Positions 37,425-46,357 of a stretch of 64,000 bases of DNA are shown here, piece after piece (within the stretch, counting starts at the first letter, position 1; the number at the start of each line of letters is the position of its first letter). The stretch is from Rummeliibacillus sp044763875 (GTDB lineage: Bacteria > Bacillota > Bacilli > Bacillales_A > Planococcaceae), in assembly GCF_044763875.1 (NCBI RefSeq), contig NZ_JBIWGZ010000011.1:1-64000 (forward strand). Reading direction: 5' to 3'. A program made the translations under genes and the position numbers. Under the pieces are notes generated by a model, which was not told the DNA's origin, searched no databases, and saw nothing but the letters and a program-made list of their open reading frames with translations.

Positions 37425-39449
37425 ATGGATTTATTGATGATTGTTTTATTGTTAATAGGTTGTTTACTTTTTTCAAATATTATAAGTCACTACATACCTT
37501 CAATTCCGACAGCTCTGATTCAAATTGCCTTAGGAATTATTATTGCACTTGTATTTAGTGATGTTTCTTTAGAACTCGAAACAGAATGGTTCCTATTATT
37601 ATTTGTAGCACCTCTTTTATATAATGATGGGCGAAATTTCCCACGCGATGAGTTATGGAATATGCGAATGCCTATTTTAGGAAACGCCATTATTTTAGTA
37701 CTTATTACCACGTTAGCTGGTGGCTATTTTATCCATTGGTTAATTCCTTCTATACCCTTAGCTGCTGCATTTGCACTAGCTGCCATTCTTTCTCCAACTG
37801 ACCCAGTAGCAGTAAATGGAATAGCAAAACGTATTAAAATCCCTGAGAAAATTTTAAATGTTGTTCGTGGGGAATCGCTAATCAATGATGCATCTGGTCT
37901 TGTTGCATTCAAATATGCAGTTGCTACTGTAGTCACTGGATATTTCTCTATTAAAGAGGCATTATTGAATTTCTCATATACTTTTATTGTTGGTGCCATT
38001 TTAGGTTTAGTTGTTGGTACTATTTTAACCCAAATTCGTTTTTCTTTAAGAAGAACTGGTATTCGTGATGTTGTGTTTCATACGCTTTTACAATTATTAA
38101 CACCTTTTATCGTCTATTTAGTAGCAGAAGATATTTTCCATGCTTCAGGTGTTATAGCTGTCGTGGTTGCTGGTATTGCACAAGCATTAGTAAAAGACAA
38201 AACAGAGACTGTTTTAGCGGAAGAGCAATTACTTACTGAAAATACATGGTCAATTGTTTTATTTATCCTAAACGGGGTTGTGTTCTTATTACTTGGTTTG
38301 AATATTCCATCAACAATGAAAGAATCGATTGAAAACACAAGTATTAATAATTGGAAGCTAATGGGGTATGCAATTGCAATTGGCATTGTCATATTGGGTA
38401 TACGTTTTGTTTGGTCACACCTTACTGCTATGTATGAATTTAAAAATAACCGAGATGAAAAACCTACATTAAAGACGAGCTTACTGAGCAGTTTAACAGG
38501 GGTACGTGGTGCAGTAACAATGGCCGGTGTATTGTCATTACCACTTATTACAGATAGCGGGGATGTATTCCCAGAACGTTCACTGATACTATTTTTAGCT
38601 TCTGCTGTGATCTTATTCACATTAATCGTTGCAACCATTTTCCTTCCTTTACTAATTGATTCAGACGAATTAAGAGAAGAAAACGACGAACAGTTAAATT
38701 TCGACGAAGCAAAAAAGCAAATTTTACTTGCTTCTATTAAACAAATTCACCGTGAAATGAATGATGAAAATCGAAATGTCTCTTATCAGTTAATTGGTGA
38801 ATATCAGCAGATGTTCCGTCAAATTCAGTTAGATGGCAATGCCGCAAAAGCTGGAGAACCAGAACATCAGAATGAAATTACAAATGTACGTTTAAAAGCA
38901 CTCGAAATTGAAGAACAATATATAAAGGAATTATATGATGGTCATCATTTAGATGCAGATATGTATGTTGCCTTTCAAAGTACCTTCTCAGAAAGAAAAC
39001 GCGTTATTCAGCACAATATGCAAAAAGGATTTACGTATATATTCTATAGATTTCTACGTGAATGGCGAATTGCTCGAAAAAAATATCATCTCGATAAAGA
39101 ACAATTTGTCTCTTATGTCCGGATGAAACAAGAGGTACGAAAAAATGCATTCAAGCAGGCTCTAACATTTTTAAAGGAGCAAGCACAGATTGCTCAATAT
39201 CCTGACATTTATTATATGATCTCCTTTGAATATGAAAGAGCACTTGATCAAATAAGAAAGCCAGTTACAACCGATTCTAGTAGACAAGAAGAATTAAAAG
39301 ATGAATTACGTGCAGTCATCACAGAAACAGAACGGGCAGAAATTCATAAGATGTACGAAGCTGGTGAGATTAATCGGGAACAAGAAAGAGATTTGCGAAG
39401 ATTTGTCAACTATATCGAAAGTGTAAACTTATACGAACACGTAGAATAA
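37425..39449 (+). CDS. Na+/H+ antiporter, CPA1 family (NhaK-like)
   Basis: A 674-residue antiporter. About 12 transmembrane helices in residues 1-410, with the cation-site region AILSPTDPVAVNGIAKR near 125 and ESLINDASGLVAFKYA near 150. The LTGVRGAVTMAGVLSLP block is near 355. A long soluble Glu/Lys-rich C-terminal tail (about 420-674) is likely regulatory. B. subtilis NhaK (670 residues) has the same build. Exports Na+ or K+ in exchange for protons; ion choice not deducible. Start behind GGTGAGGATGATGTT. Confidence 0.9.
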   Translation: MDLLMIVLLLIGCLLFSNIISHYIPSIPTALIQIALGIIIALVFSDVSLELETEWFLLLFVAPLLYNDGRNFPRDELWNMRMPILGNAIILVLITTLAGGYFIHWLIPSIPLAAAFALAAILSPTDPVAVNGIAKRIKIPEKILNVVRGESLINDASGLVAFKYAVATVVTGYFSIKEALLNFSYTFIVGAILGLVVGTILTQIRFSLRRTGIRDVVFHTLLQLLTPFIVYLVAEDIFHASGVIAVVVAGIAQALVKDKTETVLAEEQLLTENTWSIVLFILNGVVFLLLGLNIPSTMKESIENTSINNWKLMGYAIAIGIVILGIRFVWSHLTAMYEFKNNRDEKPTLKTSLLSSLTGVRGAVTMAGVLSLPLITDSGDVFPERSLILFLASAVILFTLIVATIFLPLLIDSDELREENDEQLNFDEAKKQILLASIKQIHREMNDENRNVSYQLIGEYQQMFRQIQLDGNAAKAGEPEHQNEITNVRLKALEIEEQYIKELYDGHHLDADMYVAFQSTFSERKRVIQHNMQKGFTYIFYRFLREWRIARKKYHLDKEQFVSYVRMKQEVRKNAFKQALTFLKEQAQIAQYPDIYYMISFEYERALDQIRKPVTTDSSRQEELKDELRAVITETERAEIHKMYEAGEINREQERDLRRFVNYIESVNLYEHVE

Positions 39450-39495
39450 CAAAAAGCATGCAGGAATTATTGATTCATTTCCTGCATGCTTTTTC
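39450..39495. terminator. convergent terminator
   Basis: AAAAAGCATGCAGGAA pairs with TTCCTGCATGCTTTTT. It serves the antiporter and the opposing acyltransferase gene. Confidence 0.85.
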
Positions 39496-39496
39496 T

Positions 39497-41413
39497 TTAT
39501 TTTTCACCTTTTGCAATTTCACTACTAATTAATGCTGTATAATAAGCTCCACCTTCTTGATTTGGATGAATATGATCATCATAGAACAAATCATACTTTC
39601 CCTCTGTCGCACGATACCAATCAATTAGTTTCACGTTTTTATGATCTTTTACAGCAATGTTGATTTTGCGGTTCACATTATCTTGCCAGTTACGTGGAAC
39701 GCGTGTATTTACAAGATAAATGTGATGGTTATTACCAATTGCATCCAATAAATTATTCATTTGAGCTTCACTGAAATCTCCATTGGAACCTAAGCCTAAA
39801 ACAACAACTTTTCCTAATCTGCCTTCCTGTTTTAAGCGATTTACAACTTCTATTGAATCATATGCTTGGCGTCCAACTTTTGCATCCACCACTATTTGTG
39901 GAATTTGTTCTTTCAATGCAGTTGCTGCACTCAGCATAACAGAATCACCAATTGCTGTCACACTAATGGATGATGGTACTTCCATTGCCGCGATTTTCTT
40001 ACTATTTGTCTCTTGTTTAGCTTCTACTTCAACTGTTGATTTTTTTTGATTTACTTCTGTTTTCTCTTTAGCAACATCTTTTTGAGTAATTGTTTTTTCT
40101 ATGTTATGTGGTTTTTCTGTTTTTACTTCCTCTAACTTTTTCTGTTCTTCTTTTAAATGTTGTTCTAATGCTTCGTTATTTGTTTGCTTCTGTTCTGGAG
40201 TAAAAATCATCCCCATCACAAAAACAATAATAATACATCCTAAAAATGCTGAACCAATTCGATATGGTAATGTCCATTCTTTCCAATTTAAAGACCATTC
40301 ATGAGTTTGAAACTTATGTATCCATATTTTCCATTCACCTTTACGAACAGGATCTTCCACAAAGCGCCAAGAAAGTTCAGCAAATAAAAGTGTTAGTGCA
40401 ATAATTAAAAGCACTTTCCAAAGTGGTACATCTACGCCTTCTATTCCAACCCCCATCAAAACAACTAATGGGAAATGCCAAATATAAATACCATATGATC
40501 GAACCCCAACCCATATTAATGGTTTAAAACTCAATACATCCCCAACATGACTCGCTGGGTGTACAATTGTTGCGATTAATACTGCTGTTACAATAGATGC
40601 TAAAAACATACCACCGTAGTATAAAAATGGCCCTTCTTCATGCATGAAAAAGAACATCAAAAGAAGAACAAAGAAACTAACTAATCCCGTAACATCTAAT
40701 AATTTTTTCGCTCCATCTGTTACATTTGCCTTTAGTTTTCTACTTGGCCAAATAAATGCTAAGGTAGCCCCTATTAATAGAGAAAATGCTCTAGTATCAG
40801 TACCGTAGTAAACACGACTTGGGTCTTCACCTGGAGTAAACATAATTGCCATTGCAATAGCTGATACCAATGCTACCACCAGAGTACCCAACGCCATTTT
40901 TTCTTTATATCGAACAAAGCTCAAAGAAATGATTATGACAAGTGGCCAAATTATATAAAACTGTTCCTCTACCGCTAGTGACCACATATGTTGAAGAGGA
41001 GATGGAGGTGAAAACTTCGTAAAATACGAATGATCTTGCAAAACATAAAACCAGTTACTAACATAAAATATCGCTGCTAGTATCTCTGAACGTAATCCAA
41101 CTAAAAATGATCGTTGAAATAACGTAATCCAAAATCCCACTAAAATCAGCATGATGATTAAAGCTGGGACTAACCTTCTAAATCTACGTATCCAGAAATT
41201 CTTTAAATTGATTGTTCCGTATTTTTCCCATTCATTCACTAATAAATCAGTGATTAAGTAGCCTGATAACACAAAAAAAATGGTAACACCCAAATATCCT
41301 CCCACAATTCCACTTACATGAAGGTGGTATAAAATAACTGCTATTACCGATATCGCTCTCAGACCGTCTAAACCACTAATGTATCTGTGATTTTTCCTTA
41401 CCGGTTCTGGCAT
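39497..41413 (-). CDS. acyltransferase-3 / SGNH membrane protein (OatA/YrhL-like)
   Basis: A 638-residue protein. The N-terminal acyltransferase-3 domain has about ten helices (GLDGLRAISVIAVILYHL start; WSLAVEEQFYIIWP near 160). A charged linker (about 405-465) leads to an external SGNH hydrolase domain with the serine block AIGDSVMLSAA near 490 and the final DWYRA...DHIHPNQEG catalytic Asp-His. OatA-type proteins O-acetylate peptidoglycan and confer lysozyme resistance; YrhL is the B. subtilis relative. The acceptor here is not certain. Confidence 0.88.
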   Translation of the reverse strand: MPEPVRKNHRYISGLDGLRAISVIAVILYHLHVSGIVGGYLGVTIFFVLSGYLITDLLVNEWEKYGTINLKNFWIRRFRRLVPALIIMLILVGFWITLFQRSFLVGLRSEILAAIFYVSNWFYVLQDHSYFTKFSPPSPLQHMWSLAVEEQFYIIWPLVIIISLSFVRYKEKMALGTLVVALVSAIAMAIMFTPGEDPSRVYYGTDTRAFSLLIGATLAFIWPSRKLKANVTDGAKKLLDVTGLVSFFVLLLMFFFMHEEGPFLYYGGMFLASIVTAVLIATIVHPASHVGDVLSFKPLIWVGVRSYGIYIWHFPLVVLMGVGIEGVDVPLWKVLLIIALTLLFAELSWRFVEDPVRKGEWKIWIHKFQTHEWSLNWKEWTLPYRIGSAFLGCIIIVFVMGMIFTPEQKQTNNEALEQHLKEEQKKLEEVKTEKPHNIEKTITQKDVAKEKTEVNQKKSTVEVEAKQETNSKKIAAMEVPSSISVTAIGDSVMLSAATALKEQIPQIVVDAKVGRQAYDSIEVVNRLKQEGRLGKVVVLGLGSNGDFSEAQMNNLLDAIGNNHHIYLVNTRVPRNWQDNVNRKINIAVKDHKNVKLIDWYRATEGKYDLFYDDHIHPNQEGGAYYTALISSEIAKGEK

Positions 41414-41770
41414 GAACGTACCTCCTACCTACAAATCAATCCTCACAATATAGCTTCATTAACTAGACGCTAAAAACTCTAATTTAGTTTTAAAAATCTT
41501 TTATTAAATTATTAACAGATTAAAAAGACAAAATCTCGATATTTGCTGCGCTATGTAACTTATATTGTATATCCTTTTACCCTCTTAAGTAAAAAAACAT
41601 AGGCTATTTTTGACAAGGTTCGCCAAATGACCTACATAAAGTATTGTGCAATAATTACGTAGTAATCTCAATGTACCAAAAGATTTATATACAAAAAAAT
41701 ATATGTGAAATTTTATCTATTCTCTATTACTTTTTGTGCCCCAAACTATTTTAGAATGTCGAATTTAAAA
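41414..41770. other. intergenic stretch, nothing recognised
   Basis: AT-rich DNA upstream of the acyltransferase gene. No supported gene, riboswitch or repeat seen apart from the terminator starting at 41771. Confidence 0.5.
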
Positions 41771-41806
41771 AGTCGAGAACAATTAAATGATTGTTCTCGA
41801 CTAAAA
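41771..41806 (-). terminator. terminator after nucleoside hydrolase
   Basis: AGTCGAGAACAAT pairs perfectly with ATTGTTCTCGACT; the minus strand continues with TTTTTAAATT. Confidence 0.8.
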
Positions 41807-41898
41807 AATATTCTAACACAATGATGAACGAGATTTTAGTATACCATTCGGATAATATGTTTGAAATTCCGCTTATTTACTAGCAGAATTTCTATACT

Positions 41899-42837
41899 TT
41901 ACTCTTGTCTAGCAAGATCTACTATATAGTCAAAGAGAGTTTCTCTCTCTACATCATATATAAGATTAACTGTTCGACCGTTAGAAATAGTCTCTGTCCG
42001 CCCTTGATTTGGTCCATCAATATGAACAATACTTGGAACTTCTTTTCGCTTAACCAATTTCGTATCAAAAACAGTAAGTGTTGTTAATACCTCTCCCAAA
42101 AAGTAGGTTGAGCTCTCATTATTCCGCAATAGTTTTGGGATTATAGCATAACATTGCCCTAAAAATTCGATACCAAAATCTTGACGATTTTTTGCCCAGG
42201 AAGCTCTTATTTCTGTTGTTAATGGAACTTTATTGATACTTTCTAGTGCTACCAAATCTATTTCTATAGAAGATTCCCAAACCCTTGCAGTAGCATCTGG
42301 ATCCCAAAAAGCATTCCATTCTGCAGTCCCATTATGTCGTGTTTCCTCTACATTCCCTTTATCTGAAAATGTCCCACCCATCCATATCAGCTTTTCAATT
42401 TTCTCCTCGATATCAGGTGCTTCGTCCAACGCTCTTGCTAAATCCGATAATGGCCCTGTAAATATAAGCGTTATTTTCTCCTGACTATTTCTTAAGTTAT
42501 CTACTAAATGAAGATGAGCCGGTCTTTCAATGATCATTGGTTTCGTAATATCAAATTCATTTAATATTGGCAATGCATCTACATAAAATACATCTACATG
42601 CCAATCTTTTGGAAATGGATTTTTTCCTTTTGAATTGGACTTTGCCACTTCTACCGTGATTCCGTGACCGAAACGATTGATAATCTTTTCAGTTGCAAAC
42701 AGGGCAGACTCTATATAAGGATTAGCTGGAATTACACCAACTCCTACTAACTCTACATCCTCCATTTGCAATAATAAAAACAGTGAAATTAAATCATCTA
42801 CACCACCATCATGATTCAAATAAACCTTCTTCGACAT
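41899..42837 (-). CDS. nucleoside hydrolase (IunH family)
   Basis: A 312-residue enzyme that splits ribonucleosides into base and ribose. The calcium-binding N-terminal motif is NHDGGVDD, where most members have D-x-D-x-G-x-DD, so the first ligand position is Asn. Other family blocks are ITLIFTGPLSDLARAL near 115, WMGGTFSDKGNV near 145 and WNAFWDPDA near 172. Start ATG at 42837 after AGGTGAGGTGATTGAT. Gene is single. The Asn change could alter metal binding or simply mark a subfamily. Confidence 0.88.
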   Translation of the reverse strand: MSKKVYLNHDGGVDDLISLFLLLQMEDVELVGVGVIPANPYIESALFATEKIINRFGHGITVEVAKSNSKGKNPFPKDWHVDVFYVDALPILNEFDITKPMIIERPAHLHLVDNLRNSQEKITLIFTGPLSDLARALDEAPDIEEKIEKLIWMGGTFSDKGNVEETRHNGTAEWNAFWDPDATARVWESSIEIDLVALESINKVPLTTEIRASWAKNRQDFGIEFLGQCYAIIPKLLRNNESSTYFLGEVLTTLTVFDTKLVKRKEVPSIVHIDGPNQGRTETISNGRTVNLIYDVERETLFDYIVDLARQE

Positions 42838-42960
42838 ATCAATCACCTCACCTATCATTAATAGTTACTGCTCATCTATAATGCTACCAAATATTATTAA
42901 TATTTTCCATTTTTATTCTATATCATTTTAACTTTGAATTATTCCCTGAATTTTCAATAG

Positions 42961-43107
42961 AACTATATTGAGCCATGGGCACTAATCATCGGCACTTTCT
43001 TACTTCCATGGCATATGTCAATGTTACTTGCTACTGTGGTTCTTTTAGGTATTTGTTGTATTTATTTTGCACTTTATATAAAAAAAGAAAAGGAATGTCG
43101 TCTTTAG
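42961..43107 (+). pseudogene. possible membrane-protein tail remnant
   Basis: An open plus-strand frame of 48 codons with no start. It encodes hydrophobic sequence (ALIIGTFLLPWHMSMLLATV then LGICCIYFALYIKKEK), like the end of a multi-helix permease. It overlaps the terminator of the opposite EndoQ-like gene. Probably decayed, possibly chance. Confidence 0.3.
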
Positions 43108-43116
43108 CAACATTCC
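43088..43116 (-). terminator. terminator after EndoQ-like gene
   Basis: AAGGAATGT pairs with ACATTCCTT; the minus strand continues TTCTTTTTTT. Confidence 0.8.
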
Positions 43117-43126
43117 TTTGGTTACC

Positions 43127-44290
43127 CTACTCTGATTTTATTTTCCCATACGTTCCTCCACCACCGACCGATAACGAAAGTCTACCATTTCTCCCCTTAT
43201 CAATTAATTCTGCAATTTTTAATGGGACGACCTTTTCTAAATCTTCTTTACTTACCTCATGAAGAATAGCCATTTCCGTTCCAAAACTAATAAGCAATTT
43301 TTCCATTGTTTTCTTACCAATGCCAGGAATAAAATCTAAAGGGATTTGGTGAATATAAGGTGGACGATCACGCAAAGTTTCATCTGTGTCCGTTAATTCT
43401 TTAATCCGTACTGCTACTCCCTTTACAAGATGTTTCCCCCCACAATTCGGACAAGGGACTTCTGTAGTTCGATAGCCACAATCAGAACATGCTGTTTCAT
43501 GGTATTTCCCCAAAAGAGGATTAAGACCATAATTTGCAATAATTTCTCGCCCATCTTCTTCTTTCAATGCTTTTTGAAATTCATCGAAAGTTGGTTCTTG
43601 CATACGAATCTTTTGATACTCACGTGCCATTTTGCCAAGAGAATGTGCATCTGAATTTGTGACAAACGTATAATTTGCTAGTTCACTAATGCCCTTTACC
43701 ATACCTGTGTCCGAGCTCAGTCCTAATTCAATTGCATCGATTTGATTCATATCAAAAACCTCAGCAAGGCTCTTTTTTACGCCTTTACCATACGCACTTT
43801 TGAAAGGCGTAAAGACATGTGCCGGGATAAATAAACCGCCTAGTTCATGGACCGTATTTTGCAAAGTAACCGCATCACACGCGATACGCTGCGTGCTCAA
43901 GTTAATATTCGTAACATTATGCTGCATCCATGTAGAAAACTCTCGCATTACCTGCCACGATTTGAAAAATGCAAGCACGTGTAGTGGACCTAAGCAATTT
44001 TCATCGTTTACTTCAATTTCTACACCTGGAATAAGCGTCGTATCTTGATAGCATAAACCACCACCAGCTAGTTCTACCAATTTATTTCCTTTTATTAGCA
44101 CCGCCATTTCTTCTAATACTTCTGGGGAATGACAATCAATAACTCCAACAATATCTAGACCTTTTTTCATTGTTGCAGTATGCAGAATATTTTCAAGTGT
44201 TAGTGATTTACTCCCGGTAATCTTCACTGGTTTTCCTTTCCATGTACGGCCAATATGGATATGTAGATCTGCATAAAATTCCGATAACAT
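43127..44290 (-). CDS. PHP-domain endonuclease, EndoQ-like
   Basis: A 387-residue protein. N-terminal PHP metallohydrolase domain: YADLHIHIG at the start, DCHSPEVLEEM near 55, IPGVEIEV near 90, IPAHVFTPF near 155, SDAHSLG near 215. Then a zinc ribbon CSDCGYRTTEVPCPNCGG (about 270-290) and a helix-hairpin-helix DFIPGIGKKTMEKLL (about 325). This order matches endonuclease Q, known from Thermococcales and a few Bacillus species, which nicks DNA 5' of deaminated bases such as uracil and hypoxanthine. A C-terminal Gly-rich tail ends the protein. Start at ATG 44290 after AAAGGATGTGATTCAT. Function is family inference. Confidence 0.82.
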   Translation of the reverse strand: MLSEFYADLHIHIGRTWKGKPVKITGSKSLTLENILHTATMKKGLDIVGVIDCHSPEVLEEMAVLIKGNKLVELAGGGLCYQDTTLIPGVEIEVNDENCLGPLHVLAFFKSWQVMREFSTWMQHNVTNINLSTQRIACDAVTLQNTVHELGGLFIPAHVFTPFKSAYGKGVKKSLAEVFDMNQIDAIELGLSSDTGMVKGISELANYTFVTNSDAHSLGKMAREYQKIRMQEPTFDEFQKALKEEDGREIIANYGLNPLLGKYHETACSDCGYRTTEVPCPNCGGKHLVKGVAVRIKELTDTDETLRDRPPYIHQIPLDFIPGIGKKTMEKLLISFGTEMAILHEVSKEDLEKVVPLKIAELIDKGRNGRLSLSVGGGGTYGKIKSE

Positions 44291-44375
44291 ATGAATCACA
44301 TCCTTTAGAATTGTAATACCTTTGCAATTAGCAAAACTTCATTTACATTAAAACTGACGAACCTACTCCACATTT

Positions 44376-44401
44376 AAAAAACCTTGCATTCCTGCAAGGT
44401 T
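44376..44401 (-). terminator. terminator after small acidic protein gene
   Basis: AACCTTGCA pairs with TGCAAGGTT around TTCC; minus strand continues with TTTTTAAA. Confidence 0.75.
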
Positions 44402-44409
44402 AGATACTT

Positions 44410-44559
44410 TTATAACGAATTCATTTCACTAATCCCAGGTTGATCACCTTTAAAAGAACCTGCCTCATAAGCAACCAGCGTATAACCAAATTCTTCTTCC
44501 AAGTCTTTTAACTCTCTTATCTTTTCATCATCAAGTGATGCATATTTGTTTTCTTCCAT
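44410..44559 (-). CDS. small acidic hypothetical protein (49 aa)
   Basis: A 49-residue minus-strand gene beginning MEENKYASLDDEKIRELKDL, with AAAGGATGGATGATAA before the ATG and a clean terminator after the stop. It is acidic, helical in the first half, without signal peptide or membrane segment. Family not recognised. The ribosome site, terminator and protein-like composition make it a believable gene. Confidence 0.7.
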   Translation of the reverse strand: MEENKYASLDDEKIRELKDLEEEFGYTLVAYEAGSFKGDQPGISEMNSL

Positions 44560-44688
44560 TTATCATCCATCCTTTCTTTCAGAATTAGTTTATCCATGAG
44601 AAGTCGAATTATGTAAAAAAGAATGAATGAAGCTATTATTGACTTCATATAGTTGAAATGATGCAAAAACTACGGGAAGGAGGTTTAT

Positions 44689-44913
44689 ATGTTTACACAA
44701 TTCAAATATTGGGAGCCTTATGTTAGTCCCTTTGATCCTTGTAAACCCATACGCGTGAAAAGCTTCTCAACTCCACCACAACTCTATATTCCATTCCAAC
44801 CACCTGGATTACCACAATATCCAACTGCAAAACAAGCGTTACATTGTGGCACACTTTGGCCAGACCTGTTCAGCCCTTATCCTAATCCACAAACAAAGGA
44901 GAATTTAAAATGA
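44689..44913 (+). CDS. cotJA: spore coat assembly protein CotJA
   Basis: A 74-residue Pro/aromatic-rich coat protein (WEPYVSPFDPC, FQPPGLPQYPTAKQALHCGTL). In B. subtilis CotJA and CotJC depend on each other for assembly into the inner coat, and the operon is made in the mother cell under sigma-E. Start behind GGGAAGGAGGTTTAT. CATATAGT at 44646 resembles a sigma-E -10 but I cannot place a convincing -35. Overlaps cotJB by 4 bp. Confidence 0.9.
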   Translation: MFTQFKYWEPYVSPFDPCKPIRVKSFSTPPQLYIPFQPPGLPQYPTAKQALHCGTLWPDLFSPYPNPQTKENLK

Positions 44914-45173
44914 CAAAGAAAATGCCTCCTGAGTTTTATACGATGCTTGAGGAAATTCAAGCAAATGATTTCGTGATTCTTGAATTAAATCTTTACTTAG
45001 ACACCCATCCACATGATTATGCAGCTATTCAACAATTTAATGAGGCTTCACTTAAAAGCATGGAAATGAAAATAGAATTTGAGAAACAATTTGGTCCTCT
45101 TATGCATTTTGGTAAAAGTTTTTCTGGATATCCTTGGAATTGGAAGGACACCCCTTGGCCTTGGCAGGTTTAA
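44910..45173 (+). CDS. cotJB: spore coat protein CotJB
   Basis: An 87-residue small coat protein (MPPEFYTMLEEIQANDF start, FGKSFSGYPWNWKDTPWPWQV end), the second gene of the cotJ operon. Length and the Trp-rich C-terminus match the family. Start ATG overlaps the cotJA stop (ATGA) behind AAAGGAG. Followed 40 bp later by cotJC, which is split by a mobile element. Confidence 0.92.
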   Translation: MTKKMPPEFYTMLEEIQANDFVILELNLYLDTHPHDYAAIQQFNEASLKSMEMKIEFEKQFGPLMHFGKSFSGYPWNWKDTPWPWQV

Positions 45174-45213
45174 AAGCTTTTTGATGCGAATGATTGATAG
45201 GAGGAATTAGTGC

Positions 45214-45531
45214 ATGTGGTATTACGAAAAGAAGCTGCAATATCCCGTAAAGGTAAGGGAGTGTAATCCTCGATTAGCTAAATTTTTGATTGAACAATAT
45301 GGTGGTGCAGATGGTGAATTAGCAGCTGCACTCAGATACTTAAATCAACGCTATACAATTCCAGATAAGGTGATTGGCCTCTTAAATGACATTGGTACAG
45401 AAGAATTTGCCCATCTTGAGATGATTGCAACAATGGTGTATAAACAAAACAATTATATTATGCAATTAAAAAAATCCAAAAAAATAGAAGGCTCTTCGCC
45501 TTCCTTAACCTGTAATGTATTTACTTTCTAA
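45214..45531 (+). CDS. cotJC: cotJC, 5' part (interrupted spore-coat manganese catalase)
   Basis: Codons 1-77 are genuine CotJC, from MWYYEKKLQYPVKVRECNP to MIATMVYK. They contain the first manganese ligand cluster, IGTEEFAHLEM. From codon 78 the frame runs into the inserted element, adding 28 foreign residues (QNNYIMQLKK...) before a stop. The rest of the protein is encoded 6.4 kb away at 51907-52249. Joining at the shared TAAAC restores 189 codons, the usual length. As it stands the product lacks the second metal-ligand half and should be inactive. Start ATG follows GGAGGAATTAGTGC. Confidence 0.95.
   Translation: MWYYEKKLQYPVKVRECNPRLAKFLIEQYGGADGELAAALRYLNQRYTIPDKVIGLLNDIGTEEFAHLEMIATMVYKQNNYIMQLKKSKKIEGSSPSLTCNVFTF
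45429..45465. other. attL: left element-gene junction
   Basis: Host side AACAATGGTGTA, crossover-compatible core TAAAC (45441-45445), element side AAAACAATTA and inverted-repeat arm TATTATGCAA (45456-45465). The core and the AACAAT upstream also occur at the right junction, and the arm is the exact reverse complement of the right arm. Confidence 0.85.
45470..45503 (-). terminator. terminator next to attL
   Basis: Minus strand: GAAGGC, loop GAAGA, GCCTTC, then TATTTTTTTGG. It ends the 49-aa minus-strand gene and keeps element transcription from running antisense into cotJ. Confidence 0.8.
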
Positions 45532-45654
45532 TAGCCTTTTTATAAGCTGTTCTATGTCTAACTTCCCCCATTCTCTAACCTTCCCTACTCCTTCTTTTTC
45601 ACTTTCTCTAGTAATCTTTTTCCCAACAGTGTACTGTCTTAGATAACCATTCAA
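45505..45654 (-). CDS. small basic protein at element left end (49 aa)
   Basis: A minus-strand gene with TTG start exactly 6 bp after AAAGGGGAG, ending at an intrinsic terminator. Product begins MNGYLRQYTVGKKITRESEK and ends in a likely helix (DIEQLIKRLLESKY). About 30% charged, no membrane segment. Family not recognised. Because it is a small basic protein encoded at the far end of a serine-integrase element, it is one candidate for the recombination directionality factor; that is speculation. A GTG at 45705 could extend it but lacks a good site. Confidence 0.55.
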   Translation of the reverse strand: MNGYLRQYTVGKKITRESEKEGVGKVREWGKLDIEQLIKRLLESKYITG

Positions 45655-45825
45655 AGCGATCTCCCCTTTAATTAATCCTATGAAGGATAATGTTTGTCCT
45701 AGCACCCTAGAATTCGTTCTATGTAGGGAATAAGTTGCGAACTTTTTAGGGTTATTGATAGTGATTGAGAGAATAAAACAACTATGTTAAGGGGAGAATA
45801 GAGAAAAATATTTGAGGTGATAAAA

Positions 45826-46350
45826 ATGAAAAAAGTCATGACTATAATTGGTTTACTATTTCTGATTTTATCTTTTAATAGTCAATCAATTAGTGCAGAA
45901 ACACCGCCAAAACTAACTTCTGAATGTATTGAAAAAGGTAAGGAAAGAGATAAAGAATTTAATAAAAGGATTATGGAAGACATAATTTCAAGTTTTAAAT
46001 TAGATATTGATAAAAGTGGTTATGCCGAATTTTCAAATGATGATTTATTGAATGCTAATTTGATGTATGGTGGAAAAGTTGATGATACTTACTATAATTC
46101 ATTAAACCAATTATTTGAAAACATCGGGAGTACAGTAGGTCATCCTAGAGTGTATATAAGACCTCAGAATGGTTACTTTCTATATAAAGAAACAGATAAT
46201 ACAAATGTTATGGTTAAACTAAAATTAGAGAATGAAAAATGGGTGGTTGTAGAAGAGAAAAAGAAAAGCGGAAAACAAATTGAATATAATAAGTTAAAAT
46301 GTGAAGAAGAGTATTTAAAGAAACGTAACAAGTATCACAATATTAAATAA
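45826..46350 (+). CDS. secreted hypothetical protein (174 aa)
   Basis: Begins MKKVMTIIGLLFLILSFNSQ and has a signal peptide with a probable cut after SISAE (near residue 25). The mature part is charged, with a Tyr-rich middle and a Lys/Glu C-terminal end. No known domain recognised. Start ATG at 45826 follows GAGGTGATAAAA; the GTG at 45817 lies in that site. It is the only exported protein of the element and points away from the recombination genes, so it looks like cargo. AT-rich codon use is stronger than in the host coat genes by eye. Confidence 0.65.
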   Translation: MKKVMTIIGLLFLILSFNSQSISAETPPKLTSECIEKGKERDKEFNKRIMEDIISSFKLDIDKSGYAEFSNDDLLNANLMYGGKVDDTYYNSLNQLFENIGSTVGHPRVYIRPQNGYFLYKETDNTNVMVKLKLENEKWVVVEEKKKSGKQIEYNKLKCEEEYLKKRNKYHNIK

Positions 46351-46357
46351 GGCTATG

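Noticed and set aside
42975..43262. Plus-strand 95-codon frame before the EndoQ-like gene
   Set aside because: No ribosome site, and half of it is antisense to the conserved EndoQ-like C-terminus.
44640..44660. A sigma-E promoter for the cotJ operon
   Set aside because: CATATAGT resembles a -10 but no -35 of the right sequence and spacing was found. Sigma-E control is expected from the family only.
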